The notes: generated by a model from the sequence alone, not told the origin. A DNA stretch of 5,578 bases from an uncultured Asticcacaulis sp. (GCA_946480525.1 CAMLLA010000282.1:1-5578), one strand, 5' to 3'; shown: positions 1 through 5,578, numbered from the stretch's first letter. Numbers and translations: made by a program.

Positions 1-128
1 AAGACATGGAAGCCGTCACGCGCGGCGGCCACAAGGCGGGTCCGAAGGATCTCTATGTCTATGTGATCAGTGGCGACAAGGTGAAGAACCCGGCTGCTGC
101 GATGGCGCTCATCGAGCGGCTGAAATAA
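1..128 (+). CDS. 3' end of an unrecognised protein gene (partial)
   Basis: An open frame enters at the left edge (first full codon at 3) and ends at TAA 126-128, giving 41 visible residues that end in ALIERLK. Third codon positions are mostly G or C, as in the neighbouring genes, which supports real coding. The visible tail has a charged, Gly-containing stretch (TRGGHKAGPKD), a short hydrophobic beta-like run (LYVYVI) and an alanine-rich amphipathic C-terminal helix. I do not recognise the family, and the fragment is too short to assign a function. The gene is convergent with the kinase operon and so is presumably a separate transcription unit. Its start and most of its body lie outside the window. 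I am fairly confident that it is coding and make no claim about its role. Confidence 0.6.
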   Translation, partial: DMEAVTRGGHKAGPKDLYVYVISGDKVKNPAAAMALIERLK

Positions 129-197
129 CCCAAGCGCTTTTGAACAACTTCCGAAAATCCCCCTTCCGTCATCCTCGGCCTAACGGCCTTGATGCCA

Positions 198-219
198 CCT
201 TCCCAGTAAACAGGGAAGG
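198..219. terminator. Hairpin between convergent genes, possible weak terminator
   Basis: A perfect 7-bp inverted repeat (CCTTCCC at 198-204, GGGAAGG at 213-219) with an 8-nt loop lies in the non-coding gap, 69 bp after the plus-strand stop and 36 bp after the minus-strand stop. Its place between two converging stops suits a bidirectional terminator. Neither strand has a T-run after the stem, so it is not a textbook intrinsic terminator; it could instead protect the mRNA 3' end or be chance. The rest of the gap (129-255) shows no gene or RNA that I recognise. Confidence 0.3.
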
Positions 220-255
220 AATTAAGGAGTACGTACGTAGGGGTATCTTAGGACC

Positions 256-1887
256 TTAGGCCTTTACCTTCAGCGCCTCGACATCCTTCCGAATCTTGCC
301 GAGCGTTTCCTGCAGCAGTTCCAGATAGACCGGCTTGACCAGATGATGGTCGAAACCCGCTTCCCTGGCGCGCTGACGGTGCTCGTCCTGGCCCCATCCG
401 GTTTGCGCGATGAAAACCGTGTCCTTGAGATGCGGCTCCTGCTTCATCAGGGCGCACAGGTCGTAGCCGTTCATGCCGGGCAAGCCGATATCCATCATGA
501 CCACATTCGGCCGGTAGGTCTGCGACAATGCGATGGCGTCGGGTCCGTTGTGGGCCAGCTTGTAGTCGTGACCGATCATCTCGATCATCCATCCGGTCGT
601 CTGGGCCAGGGCCTCGTTGTCCTCGATGATTAGGATGCGCAAGCCGCCCTTGGACGGTGCTTCGACGGTCTGAGTGGGCGCGTCTGCGGTAGACATGGTG
701 TCGTTCCCTTCCGCCAGAGGCAGCCGGACGGCGAACTCGCTGCCCGCGTTCAGGCCGGGGCTCGACGCCGATATGGTGCCGCCGTGCATTTCCACCAAAG
801 CCTTGACCAGGGTCAAACCAACTCCGAGCCCTCCGTGCGCACGTTCGAGTGATCCATCGGCCTGGGCGAACATGTCGAAGATGCGCGTGAGCGTCTCATG
901 CGTCATCCCCAGCCCCTGATCCTTGACGCGCACTGTAACGAACCCGTCCGCCGCTTCGGCGCTCAACCGAATCTCGCGACCGGACTCGCTGTACTTGGCG
1001 GCGTTGTTGAGCAGGTTTGAAAACACCTGTGCCAGACGCGTCATGTCCGCCTCCAGCCAAACCGGTTTATCGGGCAGGTCGAGTTTCAGGGTGTGCTCGA
1101 ACTGGTCTATCAGCGGCTGCGAGATTTCCACCGCGGCATTCAGGATATCGCGTACATCCAGCCGTTCGGGCTTCAGCACAATCTTGCCACGCGTGATGCG
1201 CGCCACGTCCATCAGGTCGTCGACCAGCCGGACCATCTGCTTGACCTGGCGTTCCATCATGCCCAGCGCCTGGTCGCGGACATGTTTGGGCGAACGGCCG
1301 GACGCCAATATGGTCACCGAGTTGCTGATCGGCGCCAGCGGGTTGCGCAGTTCATGCGCCAGGGTCGCCAGGAACTCGTCCTTGCGCTGATCGGCCTCCT
1401 GCAACGCCTTGGCATATGTCTGGCTCTCCTTCAGCAGGCGGCGATTCTCCTCGGCCGATGCCGCCAGGGTATCGCGTTGACGGGCGATTTGCTGACGTTG
1501 GCGATGAAGTTCGAAGAAAACGTCGCACTTGGAGCGCAGAATGTCAGGCTCGAGCGGCTTTTCCAGATAGTCGACGGCGCCGGCTTCATAGCCGCGGAAA
1601 CGCCGGATGCGGTCGGCCGAGCCGGCCGTCAGGAAGATGATGGGAATACGGCGGGTGCGTTCATTGCCGCGCATGGTTTCGGCCAGTTCAAACCCGTCCA
1701 TCTCAGGCATCATGACGTCCAGCAGCGCCAGGGCGACATCGTGCCGGAGCAGCAGTTCCAGAGCCTCGACGCCCGAACGCGCCTTCAGCATCTCAAGGCC
1801 TTCGCGGCGCAGGACCGCCTCAAGCGACAGAAGGTTTTCTGGCAGGTCGTCGACCAGCAAAAATTTGACTGTTTCGTCGGCCGTCAC
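256..1887 (-). CDS. Hybrid histidine kinase, REC-HisKA-HATPase-REC, soluble
   Basis: This 543-residue protein is a cytoplasmic two-component kinase with no signal peptide or membrane segment. Residues about 7-120 form a receiver: acidic pair D13/D14, phospho-acceptor D57 in LLDVMMPEMDG, T87 and K110. A helical linker (about 125-165) leads into the HisKA dimerisation domain with H178 in LAHELRNP. The ATPase domain follows: N-box NLLNNAAKYS with N295, G1 box DQGLGM at 323-328, F-box IFDMFAQAD near 336-344, and G2 box GGLGVGL at 352-358. After a linker rich in Thr, Ala and Pro (about 393-414) a second complete receiver has E422/D423, D466, T496 and K518. With a receiver in place of a sensor domain, it probably takes its input from another phosphoprotein, plausibly the other kinase of this block. 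Translation starts at GTG 1887-1885, overlapping the cheB stop in GTGA, with a good Shine-Dalgarno upstream; the next in-frame ATG (residue 33) would cut into the receiver. The domain calls are secure; the signal and partners are not known. Confidence 0.93.
   Translation of the reverse strand: MTADETVKFLLVDDLPENLLSLEAVLRREGLEMLKARSGVEALELLLRHDVALALLDVMMPEMDGFELAETMRGNERTRRIPIIFLTAGSADRIRRFRGYEAGAVDYLEKPLEPDILRSKCDVFFELHRQRQQIARQRDTLAASAEENRRLLKESQTYAKALQEADQRKDEFLATLAHELRNPLAPISNSVTILASGRSPKHVRDQALGMMERQVKQMVRLVDDLMDVARITRGKIVLKPERLDVRDILNAAVEISQPLIDQFEHTLKLDLPDKPVWLEADMTRLAQVFSNLLNNAAKYSESGREIRLSAEAADGFVTVRVKDQGLGMTHETLTRIFDMFAQADGSLERAHGGLGVGLTLVKALVEMHGGTISASSPGLNAGSEFAVRLPLAEGNDTMSTADAPTQTVEAPSKGGLRILIIEDNEALAQTTGWMIEMIGHDYKLAHNGPDAIALSQTYRPNVVMMDIGLPGMNGYDLCALMKQEPHLKDTVFIAQTGWGQDEHRQRAREAGFDHHLVKPVYLELLQETLGKIRKDVEALKVKA
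1694..1721. repeat. Copy 1 of a 28-bp direct repeat encoding the receiver phosphorylation loop
   Basis: This stretch matches 3568-3595 at 27 of 28 positions (the difference is C versus T at 1702). Both copies encode DVMMPEMDG around the phospho-acceptor aspartate: here in the N-terminal receiver of the REC-HK-REC kinase, there in REC3 of the other kinase. Protein conservation explains the amino-acid identity; the near identity of codons suggests a common origin or gene conversion. Confidence 0.6.
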
Positions 1888-2519
1888 GTACTGGCCTCCG
1901 CCGCCTGGCCGATCGTGCGCAGATAGATGGCCATCTCGTCCAGGCCCATGACCCGGGCGCCCGGACAGGCGTCAATCGCCGCCTGCGGCATGGCGGCGGC
2001 ATAGGCGTCGGCCGGATCCTCGATAATGGCTGTGCCGCCGGCGATCATGATTGTGCTTAGGCCTTGCGCACCGTCATTATTGGCGCCGGTCAGTACGATG
2101 CCGAGCAGGCCCGGTCCATAGGCGTCGGCCGCCGTTTCGAAAAGAACATTGATACTAGGGCGTGAAAACAGAACAGGCTCCTCACTGGATAACGACAGGC
2201 GGCGGTCCGGCTCGACCATCAGATGGTAATCGGGAGGCGCGAAATAGACCGTGCCCGGCTGGATCGGCTCCTTGTCCTCGGCCTCGCGGACGTCGAGCGC
2301 GCATTTCTCATCGAACAGCTCAGCGACGATGCTCTTCTTGCCCGGCGGCAGGTGGATACAGATCATGATTGGCGGGGGATAGTCGCGCGGCAGACCAGGC
2401 AGGATCGCCGACAGTGCCTTGAGCCCTCCCGCCGACACGCCGATGACCACCGCCTCGACCGGCGCGGCCGGCGCGACCCGCGTCTGACTTTTCGTCCTGG
2501 GGGGCACGGACGCCTTCAT
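1884..2519 (-). CDS. cheB: CheB-type protein-glutamate methylesterase, stand-alone catalytic domain
   Basis: This 211-residue protein matches the CheB methylesterase domain, which in chemotaxis hydrolyses glutamyl methyl esters on receptors and can deamidate glutamine. The Ser-His-Asp triad is visible: S29 in GVSAGG, H56 in CIHLPPG, and D149 in LTGANNDGAQG. Other family signatures are VYFAPPDYHL (91-100), RPSINVLFETAADAYG (120-135) and AAAMPQAAI (174-182). Residues 1-20 are a basic, Pro/Ala-rich leader. Classical CheB is about 350 residues, with an N-terminal receiver that restrains the esterase until phosphorylated. That receiver is absent, and the gene starts cleanly, so this looks like a natural single-domain form rather than a truncation. 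The usual LTGMG(x)DG around the acid is LTGANNDG here, which I believe recurs in single-domain relatives. The ATG overlaps the cheR stop (ATGA) and has only a poor Shine-Dalgarno, which points to translational coupling with cheR. Its substrate is not shown by the sequence; no chemoreceptor is encoded here. Confidence 0.93.
   Translation of the reverse strand: MKASVPPRTKSQTRVAPAAPVEAVVIGVSAGGLKALSAILPGLPRDYPPPIMICIHLPPGKKSIVAELFDEKCALDVREAEDKEPIQPGTVYFAPPDYHLMVEPDRRLSLSSEEPVLFSRPSINVLFETAADAYGPGLLGIVLTGANNDGAQGLSTIMIAGGTAIIEDPADAYAAAMPQAAIDACPGARVMGLDEMAIYLRTIGQAAEAST
1895..1899 (-). promoter_or_regulatory. Ribosome binding site deciding the GTG start of the REC-HK-REC kinase
   Basis: On the minus strand GGAGG lies 7 nt before GTG 1887-1885, inside the last codons of cheB. 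This near-consensus site at ideal spacing supports the GTG as the true start. It also suggests that the kinase can be translated efficiently in its own right, besides any coupling through the GTGA overlap. Confidence 0.7.
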
Positions 2520-3364
2520 GACCGGTCCCGCTTCTGATAGATGCGTTCGTCGCGGGCGAATTCGGTAAAGCTGTCGGCGTGGGCGGAAAAGCGCAGAGTT
2601 TCCTTGGCGCCCAGTCCCAGGAAGGCCTTACGCGCCAGGGACTGTGAGAACAGGCCGATCGCCCGGTCCTGAAGGTCCTTGTTGAAATAGATCAGCACGT
2701 TGCGGCACGACACCAGTTGTGTTTCGGCGAATACCGCGTCGGTCGCCAGACTGTGGTCCGAAAAGACGGCGTTCTTGCGCAGGGACTTGTCGAAGGAGGC
2801 CGCGCCATAGGCGGCGGTATAATAATCCGAAAGCGACGACTTTCCCCCCGACAGGCGATGGTTTTCCGTGAACAGCTTGACGCGGTCGAGGTCGTAAACG
2901 CCCAGCTCGGCGCGCTTGAGTGCGTCCGGATTTATGTCGGTGGCGTAGAACATCGTCCGCTCCAGCAGACCCTCCTCGCGGAACAGGATGGCGAAGGAAT
3001 AAAGCTCCTCCCCAGTCGAGCAGCCGGCGATCCACACCTTCAGCGACGGGTAGGTGCGCAGGTGCGGCACGACCTTTTCCCGGATAGCCCGGAAATAGAG
3101 CGGATCGCGGAACATCTCCGACACCTGCACCGTCAGGTAGCCGAGCAGGGACGGCAGCATGGAGGCGTCGTGCAGCACCTGGTCCTGCAGGACGGAAAAC
3201 GAACGGCAATTGAAATGCTCGCGCGCCTGGCTCAGGCGCCGTTTGACCGATGCCATGGCGTATCCCCGGAAGTCATAATGGTACTTCTGGTATATGGCCT
3301 CGAGCAGAAGACGGATCTCGATGTCCTCCGTCTTGGCGGCCGATACATGGGCGGGAGCATTCAT
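2516..3364 (-). CDS. cheR: CheR-type protein-glutamate O-methyltransferase
   Basis: This 282-residue protein, close to the length of classical CheR, is predicted to transfer methyl from S-adenosylmethionine to glutamate side chains. Residues about 13-72 form the helical CheR N-terminal domain. The catalytic domain follows with VSEMFRDPLYF (81-91), the AdoMet-binding loop AGCSTGEE (113-120), the acidic strand end ATDIN with D143, and the conserved CRNVLIYF (220-227). The loop is followed by LYS where the family usually has AYS or PYS, a mild change. There is no TPR extension and no fused CheB. The ATG at 3364-3362 has a strong Shine-Dalgarno 7 nt upstream, 16 bp after the stop of the preceding kinase. 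Its stop overlaps the cheB start by 4 bp, so the opposing enzymes are probably made in a fixed ratio. In chemotaxis the substrate is an MCP receptor; here the flanking kinase with a coiled-coil signalling helix, or a receptor elsewhere, are candidates by inference only. Confidence 0.94.
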   Translation of the reverse strand: MNAPAHVSAAKTEDIEIRLLLEAIYQKYHYDFRGYAMASVKRRLSQAREHFNCRSFSVLQDQVLHDASMLPSLLGYLTVQVSEMFRDPLYFRAIREKVVPHLRTYPSLKVWIAGCSTGEELYSFAILFREEGLLERTMFYATDINPDALKRAELGVYDLDRVKLFTENHRLSGGKSSLSDYYTAAYGAASFDKSLRKNAVFSDHSLATDAVFAETQLVSCRNVLIYFNKDLQDRAIGLFSQSLARKAFLGLGAKETLRFSAHADSFTEFARDERIYQKRDRS

Positions 3365-3367
3365 GTC

Positions 3368-3375
3368 ATCACCTT
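3368..3375 (-). promoter_or_regulatory. Ribosome binding site of cheR
   Basis: The minus strand reads AAGGTGAT here, ending 3 nt before the cheR ATG (the AAGG core is 7 nt from it). AGGTGAT is a contiguous 7-nt match to the extended anti-Shine-Dalgarno complement. It lies wholly in the 16-bp gap after the upstream kinase stop (3383-3381) and fixes the cheR start. Confidence 0.65.
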
Positions 3376-3380
3376 GGACA

Positions 3381-5578
3381 TCACCGGGGCATCCATACCC
3401 GCACCAGCGATACCAGCTTTTCGACGTCCAGTGGCTTTGCCATGTAGTCGTTGGCTCCGGCGTCCAGGCACTTCTCCTGGTCGTCCTTCATCGCCTTGGC
3501 CGTCAGCATAATGACGGGCAGCTTCTTCCATTCCGCGCGCTTGCGGATTTCGCGCGTGGCGGTCAGGCCGTCCATTTCAGGCATCATGACGTCCATGAGG
3601 ACGAGGTCGACTCCGTTGGGGCCTTCATTGCCGGCGGCCAGTGCAACGTCCAGCGCCTTCAAGGCCTCCTTGCCGTTGCGGGCGATCTGGATCTGCGCCC
3701 CCAGGGGCTCGAAGATATTGGTGACGGCATAGACGTTCCGCACATCGTCCTCGACCACCAGGATACGACGGCCCTCCAGGATGCTGTCGCGGTTGCGCGC
3801 CTTGCGCAGCAGGGTCTGCTGTTCCGGCGACAGTTCGGACACGACCTGGTGCAGGAACAGGCTGACCTCATCGAGCAGCCGCTCCGGCGACTTGGCGCCC
3901 TTGATGATGATCGAGCGTGAATAGCGGCGCAGGCGCTCTTCCTCGTCCGTCGACAGATCGTGCCCCGTGTAGACGATGACCGGCGGAAAGGAATAGGCCT
4001 CTTCCTGGCTGAGCGTCTCAAGCAGCGAGTAACCGGACGCGTCCGGCAGCGACAGGTCGAGCACCATGCAGTCATAGGTCTGCGATTTCAGCTCTTCCAG
4101 GCATTCGGCCGCCGTGCCGACGGCGTGGCATTCGACATCCTGCGACCCCAGAAGGCGACAGACAGCGTCGCGCTGGGTATCGTCGTCCTCGACGATCAGC
4201 ACCCGGCGCATCTTGGCTTCCAGGCGTGTTTCGAAGTTCTTGAACGCCTCGATCAGGTCCGCGCGCTTGACCGGTTTCAGCATGTATCCGACGGCGCCGA
4301 GCGACAGGGCCGCATGCATGTAATCGCTGGCGGAGACAACATGGACCGGGATATGGCGCGTGCGCGCGTCGTGCTTCAGGCGGTCCAGCACCGACAGGCC
4401 GGAATGGTCCGGCAGCCCGACGTCGAGCACGATGGCGGACGGCGTATACTGGCGCGCGGTGACCAGGGCGTCTTCTGCCGTCGATGACAACAGGCACTTG
4501 AAGTCGAGTTCGTGAGCCAGATCATAAAGGATGTGCGCGAAGGCTTCGTCATCCTCGACCACCAGAATGGTGCGGGAGGTGTCGTCCAGCTTGTCGCGGT
4601 CATCGGGCAGTCGCCGCAACGGCATGGCGGGCGCCTCGGCCTCGGGCTTCCTGGCCGGGGCCTTGCGCGCTGGGCGGGGCTCCGTATCCTGGACGACCGG
4701 CGCGGGCTGTCCGCGCAATGAAGGGGGCACACTGGCGGGATTATAGACGAACGGCAGGGTAATGGCGAACGTCGACCCCTCGCCCGGTACGCTTTCAAGC
4801 GACAGGACGCCACCCAGCAGGCGCGACAGTTCGCGCGAGATCGACAGGCCGAGGCCCGTGCCGCCGTACTTGCGGCTGATGGTCGAGTCGGCCTGGCGGA
4901 ACGCGTCAAAGACAGCCTGCTGCTGCTCCGGGGAAATGCCGATGCCGGTATCGACGACCGCGAACCGAACGCGGCCGTCCGACGTCTGGCTGATATTAAG
5001 CTCGACGGAGCCGTCTTCGGTAAACTTGAAGGCATTGGAGAGCAGATTCTTCAGCACCTGTTCAAGACGCTGCCGGTCCGTATCGATGACTTCCGGCAAG
5101 CCATCGGCGATAACCGTGCGGAACTCCAGCCCCTTCTGCCCCGCGACGGGCTCGAAGGTCCTGCGAAGGTCGCTGGCCAGGCGCTGGAGCGACATCGGCT
5201 CCGGCCGGATGTCCATCTGTCCGGCTTCGATCTTGGACAGGTCCAGGATATCGTTGATCAGTGCCAGGAGGTCATTGCCTGACGACTGGATGGTCCTGGC
5301 GAACTTGACCTGCTCTTCCGTCAGGTTGCCGTCGACATTGTCCGACAACAGCTTGGCCAGGATCAGGGACGAATTGAGCGGTGTCCTGAGTTCGTGCGAC
5401 ATGTTGGCCAGGAAGTCGGACTTGTACCGGCTGGCTTGCTCCAGTTCACGCGCCTTGGCTTCGACCGTGTCGCGGGCGCGGCTGATCTCGTCCTTCTGGA
5501 CTTCCAGGGCCTGCGCTTGTTCCTCAAGCTGGTTGTTGGTCTGCTCAAGCTCGGCCTGCTGCTGTTCCAGGCGGATAT
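3381..5578 (-). CDS. Hybrid histidine kinase with three receiver domains (5' end outside window)
   Basis: The frame is open from TGA 3383-3381 to the right edge: 731 visible residues, numbered here from the edge. Residues 1-50 are a Glu/Gln-rich coiled coil with hydrophobic residues every seventh position (L3, L10, L17, L24, I31, V38, L45). It runs into HisKA with H61 in ANMSHELRTPLN. The ATPase domain has the N-box NLLSNAFKFT (N181), G1 box DTGIGIS (209-215), F-box FDAFRQAD (223-230) and G2 box GGTGLGLSIS (238-247). A Pro/Ala-rich linker (about 276-335) separates it from three receivers: REC1 (E341/D342/D343, D385, S415, K434), REC2 (E463/D464/D465, D507, T537, K559) and REC3 (E609/D610/D611, D662, T692, K714). 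All keep their phosphorylation residues; REC2 has KG instead of the usual KP. The kinase has no Hpt domain or output domain in view. The missing N-terminus probably holds the sensor; kinases with this coiled coil and H-box often carry HAMP and GAF domains and membrane helices upstream, which I cannot verify. It is the first visible gene of the operon and lies 16 bp before cheR. Confidence 0.95.
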   Translation of the reverse strand, partial: IRLEQQQAELEQTNNQLEEQAQALEVQKDEISRARDTVEAKARELEQASRYKSDFLANMSHELRTPLNSSLILAKLLSDNVDGNLTEEQVKFARTIQSSGNDLLALINDILDLSKIEAGQMDIRPEPMSLQRLASDLRRTFEPVAGQKGLEFRTVIADGLPEVIDTDRQRLEQVLKNLLSNAFKFTEDGSVELNISQTSDGRVRFAVVDTGIGISPEQQQAVFDAFRQADSTISRKYGGTGLGLSISRELSRLLGGVLSLESVPGEGSTFAITLPFVYNPASVPPSLRGQPAPVVQDTEPRPARKAPARKPEAEAPAMPLRRLPDDRDKLDDTSRTILVVEDDEAFAHILYDLAHELDFKCLLSSTAEDALVTARQYTPSAIVLDVGLPDHSGLSVLDRLKHDARTRHIPVHVVSASDYMHAALSLGAVGYMLKPVKRADLIEAFKNFETRLEAKMRRVLIVEDDDTQRDAVCRLLGSQDVECHAVGTAAECLEELKSQTYDCMVLDLSLPDASGYSLLETLSQEEAYSFPPVIVYTGHDLSTDEEERLRRYSRSIIIKGAKSPERLLDEVSLFLHQVVSELSPEQQTLLRKARNRDSILEGRRILVVEDDVRNVYAVTNIFEPLGAQIQIARNGKEALKALDVALAAGNEGPNGVDLVLMDVMMPEMDGLTATREIRKRAEWKKLPVIMLTAKAMKDDQEKCLDAGANDYMAKPLDVEKLVSLVRVWMPR
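3568..3595. repeat. Copy 2 of the 28-bp direct repeat
   Basis: Partner of 1694-1721, in the same orientation and about 1.9 kb away, within REC3 of the triple-receiver kinase. Recombination between the copies would delete cheR, cheB and part of both kinases and join one receiver to the other in frame; there is no sign that this has happened. Confidence 0.6.

Noticed and set aside
177..188. GGCC-TAAC-GGCC inverted repeat in the non-coding gap
   Set aside because: Only a 4-bp stem with a tetraloop and no T-run; too weak to call a terminator or operator in GC-rich DNA.
247..260. Minus-strand GGTCCTAAG, which matches the core of the I-CeuI homing endonuclease site
   Set aside because: The full site is much longer and lies in 23S rRNA genes; the flanks do not match and there is no rRNA here, so the match is coincidence.
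1093..1926. Long plus-strand open frame of 277 codons opposite the second kinase
   Set aside because: It is antisense to a protein with complete kinase motifs. Its translation shows no recognisable domain, and long antisense frames are expected from GC-rich codon bias.
2717..3920. Overlapping plus-strand open frames of 264 and 208 codons opposite cheR and the triple-receiver kinase
   Set aside because: They are mirror frames of strongly conserved CheR and receiver coding sequence, with no ribosome site or domain that would support them.
5400..5402. In-frame ATG that could be taken as the start of the triple-receiver kinase
   Set aside because: It lies inside the conserved H-box (ANMSHELRTP), two codons before the phosphorylated His. 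The frame stays open upstream with a clear coiled coil to the window edge, so starting here would destroy the HisKA domain.
1..5578. CRISPR array, tRNA or rRNA genes, insertion sequence or transposase
   Set aside because: No regular repeat-spacer pattern, cloverleaf or rRNA-like stretch and no transposase motifs were seen; almost all of the window is ordinary protein-coding sequence.

Overview
The window holds the 3' part of a four-gene block on the minus strand, read from right to left: a hybrid histidine kinase with three receiver domains (5' end beyond the right edge), a CheR-type methyltransferase, a CheB-type methylesterase without a receiver domain, and a second hybrid kinase with the order receiver-kinase-receiver. 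At the far left, the last 41 codons of an unrelated plus-strand gene converge on the block, with about 127 bp of non-coding DNA between the two stops.

The DNA is GC-rich and codons favour G or C at the third position. The soluble multi-receiver kinases and the CheR/CheB pair fit a free-living proteobacterium. My guess is an alphaproteobacterium, because such pairings are common there, but nothing in the window fixes the taxon.

Layout: 3-128 (+) end of an unrecognised gene; 129-255 non-coding, with one short perfect hairpin and a small palindrome; 256-1887 (-) REC-HisKA-HATPase-REC kinase; 1884-2519 (-) CheB; 2516-3364 (-) CheR; 3381 to beyond 5578 (-) coiled coil-HisKA-HATPase-REC-REC-REC kinase. 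The four genes are packed like one transcript: gaps and overlaps of 16 bp, 4 bp (ATGA) and 4 bp (GTGA). No internal promoter is evident, and the operon promoter should lie to the right of the window.

How the genes may work together: the window has adaptation enzymes (CheR adds and CheB removes methyl groups on glutamate side chains in classical chemotaxis) but no CheA, CheW, CheY or chemoreceptor. Two hybrid kinases flank the pair instead. Together the kinases carry two phosphorylatable histidines and five receiver domains, all with their key residues, but no Hpt domain and no DNA-binding or enzymatic output domain. The most economical inference is a chemosensory-like phosphorelay in which methylation tunes a kinase, or a receptor encoded elsewhere, and the signal leaves through an Hpt protein or regulator outside the window. 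The arrangement resembles CheR/CheB-hybrid kinase clusters known from many bacterial genomes, so the gene set is probably not new, but what CheR and CheB modify here is not evident from the sequence.
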